This document shows positions 35,756 to 43,977 of a stretch of 64,000 nt of DNA, one piece after another (position 1 is the first letter of the stretch; each line of letters opens with the position of its first letter). The translations under genes were made by a program, and so were the position numbers. Below the pieces are notes generated by a model. That model had not been told where the DNA came from. It saw only the letters and a list, made by a program, of their open reading frames with translations, and did not search any database. The stretch lies in contig CAXUKO010000002.1 of assembly GCA_964251665.1 (NCBI GenBank), positions 1 to 64,000 of the forward strand, read 5' to 3'. This stretch comes from JBBQLG01 sp964251665. Its GTDB lineage: Bacteria; Bacteroidota; Bacteroidia; Cytophagales; Spirosomataceae.

Positions 35756-35818
35756 GTATCCCGGACGCCCACGTCCGGTCGTTAACAAGCCCAAAACCGG
35801 ACGTGGGCGTTCGGGATA
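35756..35818. repeat. REP-like double hairpin (copy B)
   Basis: Arms TATCCCGGACGCCCACGTCC... at 35757-35779 and the complement at 35796-35818 pair over 23 bases with one G-T pair. Each arm alone also folds as CCGGACG - CCCA - CGTCCGG. The spacer begins CGTTAAC and ends AAA. It lies just after the peroxidase stop. Confidence 0.85.
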
Positions 35819-35833
35819 TAATGCGGATACATT

Positions 35834-36910
35834 ATGACACTAACCCAGGCCGCACTTGACCTGCTGAAACAATTGATTGCCACTCCATCGTTCAGCCGGG
35901 AAGAAAACCACACCGCCGACCTCATTGATGCGTTCCTGACCGAACGTGGCATTAAAACTAGGCGGACAAAAAACAATATCTGGGCGCAGAACCGCTATTT
36001 CGACCCGGCCAAACCCACCATCCTGCTCAATTCGCATCACGACACCGTAAAGCCGAATCCATCGTGGACCCTCGATCCGTTTGACCCACTCGAACAGGAC
36101 AGTAAACTTTACGGCCTTGGCAGTAACGATGCCGGAGGCTGTCTGGTGTCGCTGATTGCTGCGTTTTGTCACTTTTACGAGCAGCCTGATCTGGTGTATA
36201 ACCTTGTACTGGCTGCTTCGGCCGAAGAAGAAATCTCCGGTCGTGACGGTCTCGAATTGATACTAAATGAGCTGCCCCCGCTGAGTTTCGCCATCGTTGG
36301 CGAACCGACCCAGATGCAGTTGGCCATCGCTGAAAAAGGGTTGCTGGTGCTGGATTGCGTCGCTCGCGGGCGCAGTGGTCATGCTGCCCGAAACGAGGGT
36401 GATAATGCCATATACAAGGCTATGCGCGATATTCAGTGGCTGACGACGTATTCTTTTCCCAAAGTATCGCCCACGTTGGGACCGATCCGGGCCACCGTAA
36501 CGATCATCAACGCTGGTACGCAGCATAATGTAGTGCCCGATACGTGTACGTTTACGGTGGACGTCCGGGTAACGGAACAGTATACATTGGAGGAAATTGT
36601 TGGGCTTATCAAAACTCATCTCGAATCGGAAGTACAGCCGCGCTCCATTCGGCTAAAGCCTTCCAGTATTCCCGCCGATCACCCGATTGTACAGGCTGGG
36701 CTGGCATTGGGTCGCTACACGTATGGGTCACCTACCACGTCAGATCAGGCCGTACTAACGTGCCCATCGCTCAAGTGCGGCCCCGGCGACTCCGCCCGGT
36801 CGCATACCGCTGACGAGTTTATCTTTGTGAGCGAAATTGAAGAAGGTATTCAGGGATATGTGGCAATGTTGGAAGCGGTGCTGACCTCACCCCCTAACCC
36901 CCTCTCCTAA
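35834..36910 (+). CDS. argE: M20-family metallo-deacylase, acetylornithine/acetylcitrulline deacetylase-like
   Basis: A 358-residue zinc amidohydrolase of the ArgE/DapE branch. Metal ligands are visible in LLNSHHDTVKP (His, Asp), YGLGSNDAGGCL (bridging Asp), the catalytic ASAEEEISG (Glu-Glu) and the C-terminal GDSARSHTADEF (His). In Bacteroidota this branch commonly acts in arginine biosynthesis on N-acyl-ornithine or -citrulline. That assignment is inference because no other arg gene is nearby. The last residues (TSPPNPLS) are encoded by a palindromic repeat that runs into the gene, so the C-terminus may have been altered. The name is provisional. Confidence 0.82.
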   Translation: MTLTQAALDLLKQLIATPSFSREENHTADLIDAFLTERGIKTRRTKNNIWAQNRYFDPAKPTILLNSHHDTVKPNPSWTLDPFDPLEQDSKLYGLGSNDAGGCLVSLIAAFCHFYEQPDLVYNLVLAASAEEEISGRDGLELILNELPPLSFAIVGEPTQMQLAIAEKGLLVLDCVARGRSGHAARNEGDNAIYKAMRDIQWLTTYSFPKVSPTLGPIRATVTIINAGTQHNVVPDTCTFTVDVRVTEQYTLEEIVGLIKTHLESEVQPRSIRLKPSSIPADHPIVQAGLALGRYTYGSPTTSDQAVLTCPSLKCGPGDSARSHTADEFIFVSEIEEGIQGYVAMLEAVLTSPPNPLS

Positions 36911-37023
36911 AACAGGAGAGGGGAACTCCTCCCGGACTGCTCCGCTGCCCTTCAAAAAGAGAGGAGGAAGTTTTCCGGGATTGCTCCCCTCTCCTGTTTT
37001 AGGAGAGGGGCTGGGGGTGAGGT
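36884..37023. repeat. Large imperfect inverted repeat of CCCCTCTCC type
   Basis: The left arm begins ACCTCACCCCCTAACCCC and the right arm ends GCTGGGGGTGAGGT. Each arm contains its own hairpin, CCCCTCTCCT - spacer - AGGAGAGGGG. The pair encloses about 60 bases. The left arm overlaps the end of the M20 gene; the right arm stops just short of the convergent gene's stop. Confidence 0.85.
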
Positions 37024-37028
37024 TACTA

Positions 37029-37460
37029 TCAATAATAACTCCACTCGATCTTCTCAAAAACGGTAATAAGGTGTCTGAATTCATCGCGGGGAATCTCCAG
37101 CCGGATGTGGAGGGGTGCGGTAATATCCCAGGCCCACCAGACGGGTTCGGGTGATTGCTCGTACCAGAGGTCAAGGCTGATATCGCCCGGGTCAGCGGCC
37201 GGAATCTGATGCAGTTGACGCACCATTCCGTTGAGAAACAGGGGTGCGGTATCTGTGCCGGCAGCGACAAGCAGAAGCCAGTCGTGTAGTTGTTCGTACT
37301 CGGTGGTGGTGAAGGTATGGGTGAAGCGAAGCCACGGTTGCCGGTAGCGCGCAGACTCCCCCTCCGTGCGCCGGACCCAGAACGTGCCGTTAAGCTGTAC
37401 ATCGTTTCTGTTGAAGTACGATGCCATATTCAACACACATTCCTCGCCCTGAAATCTCAT
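37029..37460 (-). CDS. Hypothetical protein
   Basis: A 143-residue protein, rich in Trp (for example PVWWAWD) and without a signal peptide or membrane segment. No family is recognised with confidence. Alternating strand-like segments (VQLNGTFWVRRTE, LRFTHTFTTTEYEQLHDWLL, HIRLEIPRDEFRHLITVFEK) suggest a small alpha/beta protein. It converges on the M20 gene, with the large repeat between them. Codon use resembles that of its neighbours. Confidence 0.65.
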   Translation of the reverse strand: MRFQGEECVLNMASYFNRNDVQLNGTFWVRRTEGESARYRQPWLRFTHTFTTTEYEQLHDWLLLVAAGTDTAPLFLNGMVRQLHQIPAADPGDISLDLWYEQSPEPVWWAWDITAPLHIRLEIPRDEFRHLITVFEKIEWSYY

Positions 37461-37560
37461 TTCCGTTTGCTGTTAACCTTACAATATAGCTATAATCTTA
37501 GTATATCGCCATTCTCTACGTTTTAATCGGTAAGAGGCTGTGAATGTTTTGTTGGACATA

Positions 37561-37568
37561 TAGCTTTG
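37561..37568 (+). promoter_or_regulatory. -7 promoter element TAGCTTTG of sixA
   Basis: An exact TAnnTTTG match 32 bases upstream of the sixA-like start; no clear -33 element. Confidence 0.45.
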
Positions 37569-37600
37569 TAGTCTTAAACACGCAAATTCCTGATAAACCC

Positions 37601-38113
37601 ATGAGCCATACACTCTATCTGGTTCGCCATGCCGAAGCTGAAGATGCCAGTGCGTTTCAACGCGATCACGACCGTGAACTGGTACCACCGGGTATTATGG
37701 CAGCCGCCCGTATTGGACACTACCTGCACGACCAGCACATCGTGCCCGAGCGCCTGCTGAGCAGCACCGCCAACCGGGCTAAAGACACGGCTAAAGTGGT
37801 GGCCGAACAACTGGGCATTAAGCCGGATACCATCGAATTAATCGCCGACTTGTATGACGGCGGTCCGCGTGCTTATCTGGCGGCTTTGAATGCCCTGCCC
37901 GGCGCGTGCGGGTCGGTGATGCTGTTTGGGCACAATCCCGACATCTCATATTTCGCTGAGTTTCTGACCCATGAAAGCCTGGGTGATATGGATAAAGGGG
38001 CGGTAGCTGCTATTGAGTTTGACGATCTGAACTGGGACGAAATATCGGGCCGGACGGGAACGCTGGCTTTTTATGTATCGCCAAACCACCTGCCCGACCG
38101 GATAGGCAACTAA
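37601..38113 (+). CDS. sixA: SixA-like phosphohistidine phosphatase
   Basis: A 170-residue histidine-phosphatase-superfamily protein of the small SixA type. The catalytic RHG-type motif is LYLVRHAEAED (Arg-His), and the second His is in VMLFGHNPDISYF. SixA removes phosphate from histidine in phosphorelay or phosphotransfer proteins in the cytosol. The frame stays open 19 codons upstream, but that stretch contains the promoter. A small membrane protein gene follows on the same strand. Confidence 0.9.
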   Translation: MSHTLYLVRHAEAEDASAFQRDHDRELVPPGIMAAARIGHYLHDQHIVPERLLSSTANRAKDTAKVVAEQLGIKPDTIELIADLYDGGPRAYLAALNALPGACGSVMLFGHNPDISYFAEFLTHESLGDMDKGAVAAIEFDDLNWDEISGRTGTLAFYVSPNHLPDRIGN

Positions 38114-38171
38114 AACTACCTGCCGGGCTGTTCTCATCTGTAAGCTAACTGGCTCGATTTATTACATAGTC

Positions 38172-38384
38172 ATGAACCGCAATCGCCGAATTTTTATCGT
38201 TGTCTTTATCGTCTTCACCACCGTTGTTGCCCTGCTGGCTATCGACATGGCCCGCCGGACAACGGCCCCCTGGAACCGCCGGAAGCAACTCGAACGGGCG
38301 CTGCCTGCCCAACGCACGGATGGGCCGCTGATTGATACGCTCAGTCTCGATACAACCAATGTGCAGAATGAGGTGCCTAAATGA
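38172..38384 (+). CDS. Small single-span membrane protein
   Basis: A 70-residue protein with Arg-rich N-terminus (MNRNRR), one membrane segment (about residues 7-25, IFIVVFIVFTTVVALLAID) and a hydrophilic tail. No family is recognised. It lies 58 bases after sixA and before a plus-strand terminator, which supports a two-gene transcript. Confidence 0.6.
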   Translation: MNRNRRIFIVVFIVFTTVVALLAIDMARRTTAPWNRRKQLERALPAQRTDGPLIDTLSLDTTNVQNEVPK

Positions 38385-38535
38385 GTCGAAATCAACGCCT
38401 GACTTTATTCGCCATTTACGGTGAAAACTAAAGTTGGCACGGCATTTGTTTACTGTTAATCATAATCGTAAATAAATTGCGATCTCAGCATCTGCAGTTT
38501 TTCATGGTTTGGGTTAGGGTTAACACAGAGTATTG

Positions 38536-38570
38536 AGTGCCCGCTATCGCTGATGGCGGGCACTTTTGTT
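38536..38570 (+). terminator. Terminator located inside the xerD 3' end
   Basis: AGTGCCCGC pairs with GCGGGCACT, followed on the plus strand by TTTGTTT. It overlaps the last codons of the convergent xerD gene, so the coding sequence doubles as a terminator for the sixA transcript. Confidence 0.7.
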
Positions 38571-39467
38571 TCTGGCCCTCGGGTGAAAATCGGTCAGCGT
38601 CTGCTTTAGGTAATCGCGGTCCAGATGCGTATAAATTTCGGTTGTTGTGATGGATTCATGACCGAGCATCTGCTGTACGGCCCGGAGGTCGGCCCCGCCT
38701 TCAATCAAATGGGTTGCAAATGAGTGTCGGAAAGTATGCGGACTAATCGTCTTACGAATTCCCACCGTAGCGGCCAGTTTCTTGATGGTCGTAAACACCG
38801 AAATCCGGGATAATTTTTTGCCCCGCAGGTTCAGAAAAATAGTGTCTTCGTCGCCCTTCTGCACGTCCAGCTGACTTCGTACCTCCTCAATATATACCGT
38901 CGCGTAGTGAATGGCATCTTTACCAATGGGAACGAGTCGCACTTTACTCCCTTTACCGAAAACGCGCACAAAACCAATGTCGAAGTAGCAGTTGGTGATT
39001 TTCAGATCGAGTAGTTCGGTTACGCGCAGGCCCGAGCTATAGAGCATTTCCAGCATGGCGCGGTCGCGGGGACCACCCGCCGTCGATAGGTCGATAACGT
39101 CCAGCATGGCTTCAATTTCGGGGTAACTGAGCGTATCGGGCAGTTTGCGGCCCAGCTTGGGCCCTTCAATGAGTTGTGCCGGATCGTAGTTCATCAGCCC
39201 TTCCAGAATCAGAAACTTAAAAAAGGCCTTCAGGCCCGAGAGGATGCGGGCCTGCGACGGAGCGGCCAGTCCCAACTCGCCCAGATACTGCAAAAAGCCT
39301 GACAGGTGTACCTCATTGATCTGCAACGGGCTGATGGCTTCGCCCCGTAGCTGCATGTACTGCCCCAGCTTTTCGACATCGTGCAGGTACGCTTCCACCG
39401 AGTTATCGGCCAGTGAGCGTTCGAGTTTGAGGTAATTCCTGAATGTGTTGATGTACCTTTGCCACAT
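38544..39467 (-). CDS. xerD: Tyrosine recombinase XerD
   Basis: A 307-residue site-specific recombinase. An N-terminal SAM-like DNA-binding domain (about 3-85) is followed by a catalytic domain with Arg in YSSGLRVTELLDL, the HTFRHSFATHL box (His-x-x-Arg) and the nucleophile Tyr in TTEIYTHLD. XerC/XerD resolve chromosome dimers at dif, and its position between housekeeping genes (next to aroQ) supports that role. There are no integrase-type arm-binding extensions. The long upstream extension overlaps aroQ and is rejected. It is divergent from aroQ, with 17 bases between start codons. Confidence 0.92.
   Translation of the reverse strand: MWQRYINTFRNYLKLERSLADNSVEAYLHDVEKLGQYMQLRGEAISPLQINEVHLSGFLQYLGELGLAAPSQARILSGLKAFFKFLILEGLMNYDPAQLIEGPKLGRKLPDTLSYPEIEAMLDVIDLSTAGGPRDRAMLEMLYSSGLRVTELLDLKITNCYFDIGFVRVFGKGSKVRLVPIGKDAIHYATVYIEEVRSQLDVQKGDEDTIFLNLRGKKLSRISVFTTIKKLAATVGIRKTISPHTFRHSFATHLIEGGADLRAVQQMLGHESITTTEIYTHLDRDYLKQTLTDFHPRARNKSARHQR
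39454..39461 (+). promoter_or_regulatory. -7 promoter element TACCTTTG of aroQ
   Basis: An exact TAnnTTTG match 23 bases upstream of the aroQ start. It lies inside the first codons of the divergent xerD gene. Confidence 0.5.
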
Positions 39468-39484
39468 AAATGCACCCCTCGAGT

Positions 39485-39907
39485 ATGAAACGAATCCTGA
39501 TAATAAACGGCCCGAACCTGAACCTGTTAGGGCAGCGCGAGCCGACAATTTATGGTAACCGCTCGTTTGTCGAGTACCTGAAAACGGTCGAACAGCAGTT
39601 TCCTGACGTGCAAATACACTATTTTCAGTCGAACCACGAAGGCGAACTGATCGATAAACTTCACGAACTGGGCTTTTCGGTGGATGGTATCGTCATCAAT
39701 GCCGGCGGCTATACGCACACGTCGGTGGCCCTGCGCGACGCCATTTCGGCAGTAACGGCCCCGGCTGTGGAAGTACATATTTCCAACATCCACGCCCGTG
39801 AGGAGTTCCGCCACCACAGCTACCTGACGCCTGTTTGCAAAGGTATGATTGCCGGATTGGGCCTGACCGGCTACGAACTGGCCGTACGGTATTTGCTTAA
39901 TTCGTAG
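39485..39907 (+). CDS. aroQ: Type II 3-dehydroquinate dehydratase
   Basis: A 140-residue enzyme of the shikimate pathway that dehydrates 3-dehydroquinate to 3-dehydroshikimate; it forms a cytosolic dodecamer. The signature INGPNLNLLGQREPTIYG, the IVINAGGYTHTSVALRDAI region and VEVHISNIHAREEFRHHSY (catalytic and substrate residues) are all intact. Length is normal. An aminotransferase gene follows 11 bases later, probably in the same transcript. Confidence 0.97.
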   Translation: MKRILIINGPNLNLLGQREPTIYGNRSFVEYLKTVEQQFPDVQIHYFQSNHEGELIDKLHELGFSVDGIVINAGGYTHTSVALRDAISAVTAPAVEVHISNIHAREEFRHHSYLTPVCKGMIAGLGLTGYELAVRYLLNS

Positions 39908-39918
39908 TCTGTGGTTCT

Positions 39919-40944
39919 ATGATAACCTTCTATCCAGGTCCGTCAAAAGTATACCCGCAGGTGGCTGAGTACGCGGCTCAGGCTGTGCGGGAGGGTGTTG
40001 TGAGTCTGAACCACCGCAGTCCGGGGTTCATGACGATTGTGGCCGAAACCATTCGGCTGCTCCACGAGAAACTGGCTATACCAGCCGACTACCACATTGC
40101 GTTTGTCTCATCTGCAACCGAGTGCTGGGAAATCGTGGCGCAATCGCTGACCATATCGACCAGCCTGCATCCGACAACGGGTGCATTTGGCGAGAAATGG
40201 CGTGAATACGCCCACCGCATCAAGCCCTATAACGAAGCCACCAATGCCGATACGCTCTGCGTGGTACAGAATGAAACCTCCAATGGTACGCAGGTAACGA
40301 TGGCGCAACTGACCGAGTGGCGACGTGACTTCAACGGACTTATCGCGGTCGATGCCGTATCGTCGCTGGGTGGAATCGGGTTCGACTGGTCGCTGGCAGA
40401 TGTCTGGTTCTGTTCGTCGCAGAAATGCCTGGGTCTGCCCGCCGGGCTGGGGTTACTGATCTATGGCCCGGATGCGCTGAAACGTGCGGAGCAGCTTGGG
40501 GAGCGTGACCACTACAACAGCCTGCTGTTCATCCACGAAAACATCGTGAAGTTTCAGACGCAGTACACGCCCAACGGTCTGGGGATTTATTGCCTGATGC
40601 GGGTGATGCAGCAGGTGCCGGCCATTGCCACCATAGATGCGCAAACCCGGCAGCGGGCCGCTGACTGGTACACGTTTTTCGATACCGAATTAGCAAGCTC
40701 ACCCTGGACGTTAGTCATTGCCAACCCCGACATGCGCTCCGATACCGTTATTGCCGTCGAAGGTTCCGAAGCCGCCATAAAAGCCGTAAAAGCGGATGCG
40801 CTGGCTGCTGGTATCACTCTTGGTAACGGCTACGGTAACTGGAAAAATACGACCTTCCGCATTGCCAACTTCCCGGCGATTAACGACGATGAGATTAACC
40901 AACTGAAAGATTTTTTACGCCACTACACACCCAAACCGGAGTAA
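39919..40944 (+). CDS. Class V aminotransferase (phosphoserine aminotransferase-like)
   Basis: A 341-residue PLP enzyme of fold type I. The PLP lysine is in FCSSQKCLGLP, with the Asp that binds the pyridine nitrogen in LIAVDAVSSLGG. The N-terminal FYPGPSKV and SLNHRSPGFM recall phosphoserine aminotransferase and alanine-glyoxylate aminotransferase. No other serine genes are near, so substrate assignment is open. It follows aroQ by 11 bases and a MarC gene follows after 31 bases. Confidence 0.8.
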   Translation: MITFYPGPSKVYPQVAEYAAQAVREGVVSLNHRSPGFMTIVAETIRLLHEKLAIPADYHIAFVSSATECWEIVAQSLTISTSLHPTTGAFGEKWREYAHRIKPYNEATNADTLCVVQNETSNGTQVTMAQLTEWRRDFNGLIAVDAVSSLGGIGFDWSLADVWFCSSQKCLGLPAGLGLLIYGPDALKRAEQLGERDHYNSLLFIHENIVKFQTQYTPNGLGIYCLMRVMQQVPAIATIDAQTRQRAADWYTFFDTELASSPWTLVIANPDMRSDTVIAVEGSEAAIKAVKADALAAGITLGNGYGNWKNTTFRIANFPAINDDEINQLKDFLRHYTPKPE

Positions 40945-40975
40945 GCAGGTTTGGCTACCCGAATGATTTTCGTCT

Positions 40976-41554
40976 ATGCTGGATTTTAAAGAAGTTATCT
41001 CAGTCACGCTGATTCTGTTCTCGGTAATCGACGTGGTCGGTTCCCTGCCCATACTGATCGACCTGCGGCAGAAAATGGGGCATATCGAATCCGAAAAAGC
41101 CACGCTGGTTTCGGGCGCGCTCATGATTGCGTTTTTGTTCGTGGGCGAACGGATACTCAAGCTGTTCGGTGTCGATGTAGCCTCGTTTGCTGTGGCCGGT
41201 GCCCTGATCATTTTCCTGCTCGGTCTGGAGATGATTCTGGGCCGGACTATCTTCAAGCCAGCCGCCAATACCGGTGGCGGAGCCTCTCACATTGTACCCA
41301 TTGCGTTTCCGCTCATTGCCGGAGCCGGTACCCTGACGACGCTTATTTCGCTCCGGGCCGAGTACCAGGTGCCTAATATCCTGATCGGTATTCTGCTGAA
41401 TCTGATCCTGATTTATGTGGTACTGAAGTCGGCGGGCTGGCTCGAAACCCGCCTTGGGCCGGGTGGTCTGGATGTGCTGCGGAAAATTTTCGGTATCATC
41501 CTGCTCGCCATCTCCATAAAGTTATTGAAGACCAACCTTATCGCCGACTTCTGA
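40976..41554 (+). CDS. marC: MarC-family integral membrane protein
   Basis: A 192-residue inner-membrane protein with six predicted membrane segments (for example ILFSVIDVVGSLPILIDL, ALIIFLLGLEMILG, IVPIAFPLIAGAGTLTTLIS). This is the MarC/UPF0056 family, whose function is unsettled despite the historical link to multiple antibiotic resistance. It is the third gene of the aroQ cluster and is followed by a REP-like copy. Confidence 0.92.
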   Translation: MLDFKEVISVTLILFSVIDVVGSLPILIDLRQKMGHIESEKATLVSGALMIAFLFVGERILKLFGVDVASFAVAGALIIFLLGLEMILGRTIFKPAANTGGGASHIVPIAFPLIAGAGTLTTLISLRAEYQVPNILIGILLNLILIYVVLKSAGWLETRLGPGGLDVLRKIFGIILLAISIKLLKTNLIADF

Positions 41555-41560
41555 GTCATC

Positions 41561-41622
41561 GTATCCCAGACGCCCACGTCTGGTTGTTAACTACTAAAAC
41601 CAGACGTGGGCGTCTGGGATAC
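41561..41622. repeat. REP-like double hairpin (copy C), perfect
   Basis: Arms at 41561-41584 and 41599-41622 are perfect 24-base complements. Each arm alone folds as CCAGACG - CCCA - CGTCTGG. The 14-base spacer is TGTTAACTACTAAA. Compared with copy B, changes are paired so that base pairing is kept. Confidence 0.9.
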
Positions 41623-41644
41623 AAGTGTCAAAAATCCGTCCCGA

Positions 41645-42106
41645 ATGACTTCTCCCGACGCCCTCAATCAGGTTGCCGAATTCCACCACACCTTTCATAG
41701 CCCTGTTTTAGATACGCCCCAGATTCCACCCCAAAACCGGTGTCAGTTACGGGTGTCGCTGTTAGCCGAAGAGTTAGACGAGTTCCGCGACGCCATCGAG
41801 CAGAACGATATTGTGGCCGTAGCCGATGCGCTCTGCGATCTGCAATACGTGCTGGCCGGTGCCGTACTTGAATTTGGGCTGGGCGACAAGTTCAAGGCGT
41901 TGTTTGACGAAGTGCAACGCTCCAACATGAGCAAAGCCTGCCAGACCATCGCCGAAGCTGAAGCCACCGTCGCTTATTATCAGGCCAAAGGCGTCGATTG
42001 CCACTATACTGAATCCGACGGTACCTATCTAGTGTACCGCACGGCCGACAACAAGACGCTCAAAAACGTTAACTATTCACCCGCAGATTTAGCCGGTTTA
42101 CTATGA
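41645..42106 (+). CDS. MazG-like nucleoside triphosphate pyrophosphohydrolase family protein
   Basis: A 153-residue all-helical protein of the MazG/dUTPase-related superfamily. The metal-binding EExxE...ExxD pattern is seen in VSLLAEELDEFRDAI and VADALCDLQYVLAG. Members hydrolyse (d)NTPs to NMP and pyrophosphate, cleaning the nucleotide pool. The open frame extends into the REP-like repeat, so the ATG at 41645 is preferred. Its stop overlaps the pepT start by four bases (ATGA), indicating coupling. Confidence 0.85.
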   Translation: MTSPDALNQVAEFHHTFHSPVLDTPQIPPQNRCQLRVSLLAEELDEFRDAIEQNDIVAVADALCDLQYVLAGAVLEFGLGDKFKALFDEVQRSNMSKACQTIAEAEATVAYYQAKGVDCHYTESDGTYLVYRTADNKTLKNVNYSPADLAGLL

Positions 42107-43374
42107 ACGACTATAATTTCACCGTCACCGAGCGGTTTATCCGCTACGTCCAGATCGACACCCAGTCGGACCCGCAATCGACCGCTAGCCCCAGCACCGA
42201 AAAGCAGAAAAACCTGAGCCGCGTGTTGGTGCAGGAACTGATCAATATGGGTATCACCGATGTCGAGTTGGATGAATTTGGCTACGTCTACGCTACCATT
42301 CCGGCCAATACCGGCCAGCGCTCCGGGGACAAACCCGATGTCCCCGTCATCTGCTTCTGTTCCCATGTCGACACATCACCCGACGTAACCGGCGAGGGCG
42401 TGCTGCCCATCATCCATCAGAAATGGGACGGCCACGATATTATCCTTCCCGATGACGTTACCCAGATTCTTCGTGTAGCCGACCATCCAGATTTAGCCAA
42501 CCAGATTGGCAACGACATCATCACGGCCAGCGGCACTACGCTGCTGGGCGCGGATAACAAAGCCGGTCTGGCCGAAATCATGGATGCGGCTCATTACCTT
42601 GTGAATCATCCCGAGGTGAAGCATGGTAAAATCCGGCTGCTGTTCACGCCTGATGAAGAAATCGGGCGCGGTACGGCCAACGTGGATATGCAGAAACTTG
42701 GTGCCGACTTTGGCTATACCATCGACGGGGAATCGCTGGGTACACTCGAAGATGAAACGTTCTCAGCCGACGCCGTTACGATTACTATTCAGGGGGTGAG
42801 CACCCATCCGGGTTTCGCCAAGGGGAAACTCGAGAACGCCCTTAAGATCGCCGGTGACATTCTGGCCGCGCTGCCAAAAGGCCAGCTTTCGCCCGAAACG
42901 ACTGAAGGGAAAGAGCGTTTTGTCCACCCCACTCACTTCGAGGGTAATCAGGACAAAGCAACCGTCGGCTTTATTATCCGGGCGTTCTCCACTCCTGAAC
43001 TGCATGACCTAGAAAATTACCTTCAGCAAATTACCGATCAGGTGCTGGCTGCTTATCCCAATTCGAGTGCTCAGTTGGTGGTAAAAGAGCAGTATCGCAA
43101 CATGAAAGAGGTGCTGGATCAGCACCCGGCTGTGGTTGATAATGCGCTGGAAGCGATTCGACGGGCCGGTCTCGATGCCCGACAACGCAGCATTCGGGGT
43201 GGGACAGATGGCTCGCGGTTATCCTTTATGGGGTTACCCTGTCCGAACATCTTTGCCGGGGAGCACGCGTTTCACTCCCGGCAGGAGTGGGTGTCGGTGC
43301 AGGATATGCAGAAAGCCGTGGAAGTGATTGTGAACATCGCCCAGGTTTGGGAGGAGCAACCGGCACGCGGATGA
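42103..43374 (+). CDS. pepT: Peptidase T (tripeptide aminopeptidase)
   Basis: A 423-residue M20B zinc aminopeptidase that removes N-terminal residues from tripeptides in the cytosol. Metal and catalytic residues lie in CFCSHVDTSPDVTGEG (His, Asp), TTLLGADNKAGLAEIM (Asp), FTPDEEIGRG (Glu-Glu) and the C-terminal FAGEHAFHSRQEWV (His). RGGTDGSRLSFMGLPCPN is characteristic of PepT. Length is normal. Translationally coupled to the MazG-like gene. Confidence 0.96.
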   Translation: MNDYNFTVTERFIRYVQIDTQSDPQSTASPSTEKQKNLSRVLVQELINMGITDVELDEFGYVYATIPANTGQRSGDKPDVPVICFCSHVDTSPDVTGEGVLPIIHQKWDGHDIILPDDVTQILRVADHPDLANQIGNDIITASGTTLLGADNKAGLAEIMDAAHYLVNHPEVKHGKIRLLFTPDEEIGRGTANVDMQKLGADFGYTIDGESLGTLEDETFSADAVTITIQGVSTHPGFAKGKLENALKIAGDILAALPKGQLSPETTEGKERFVHPTHFEGNQDKATVGFIIRAFSTPELHDLENYLQQITDQVLAAYPNSSAQLVVKEQYRNMKEVLDQHPAVVDNALEAIRRAGLDARQRSIRGGTDGSRLSFMGLPCPNIFAGEHAFHSRQEWVSVQDMQKAVEVIVNIAQVWEEQPARG

Positions 43375-43379
43375 GACGA

Positions 43380-43457
43380 ATGCCTGCGGCAGCACGGATA
43401 AAAAGAATTTAAAAACAGTGTTAAAAAATCCGCTCTTGTTCGCGCTGCCGCAGGCAT
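43380..43457. repeat. Inverted repeat around the pepT 3' flank
   Basis: ATGCCTGCGGCAGC (43380-43393) is repeated in inverse at 43444-43457 around 50 AT-rich bases. It lies between pepT and a membrane-protein gene and has no T-tract. Confidence 0.7.
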
Positions 43458-43489
43458 CCGCTAAATCAGCGTGCTATTCATAACCTTAT

Positions 43490-43921
43490 ATGCTCACCGC
43501 CCGGCTTGTGATCGACTTTGGCCTTGTTGTACTGATCTGGCTCGTTCAACTCATCATCTACCCCGGCTTTGCCTATTACAGTGCCGATGAACTGGCGGTC
43601 TGGCATCCTAAATACAGCAACCTGATTACACTCGTGGTCGGGCCGCTGATGCTGATGCAGGTTTTGACCACCGGAGGGAGTCTGTTCAGCCAGTTCTCGT
43701 GGCTGACGGTTCTGGTCGCTCTGCTGGTTGGCGTGATCTGGTGGTCGACCGCCTTTCAGGCAATTCCGCTGCATAATCGAATCGACGCAGGCCTGGAGTT
43801 GCCCCAAACGATTGCCCGGTTAGTCAGGGTCAACTGGCTCCGAACGGTGTTGTGGACGGTTATTTTCGGTATTGATCTGGGACAATGGATACCGAAATCA
43901 CCCATTAGCTTAATCCGGTAA
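43490..43921 (+). CDS. Four-span membrane protein of unknown function
   Basis: A 143-residue protein with four hydrophobic segments (about 5-28, 45-65, 70-90 and 118-137), for example VVLIWLVQLIIYPGF and VVGPLMLMQVLTTGGSLF. There are no conserved catalytic motifs, and a family is not recognised with confidence. It lies 57 bases before the MBL hydrolase on the same strand. Confidence 0.7.
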   Translation: MLTARLVIDFGLVVLIWLVQLIIYPGFAYYSADELAVWHPKYSNLITLVVGPLMLMQVLTTGGSLFSQFSWLTVLVALLVGVIWWSTAFQAIPLHNRIDAGLELPQTIARLVRVNWLRTVLWTVIFGIDLGQWIPKSPISLIR

Positions 43922-43977
43922 ACAATCCCGGATACTGCCTGTTAGCGTTTCTATACACAACTGCTATACTAAGTTTT

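Noticed and set aside
36884..37023. A CRISPR-like repeat
   Set aside because: Only two arms exist, in inverse orientation; there is no series of direct repeats with spacers and no cas gene.
38544..39467. XerD as the integrase of a mobile element
   Set aside because: It sits next to aroQ, has no arm-binding domain and no attachment repeats or cargo genes, so a chromosomal Xer recombinase is the simpler reading.
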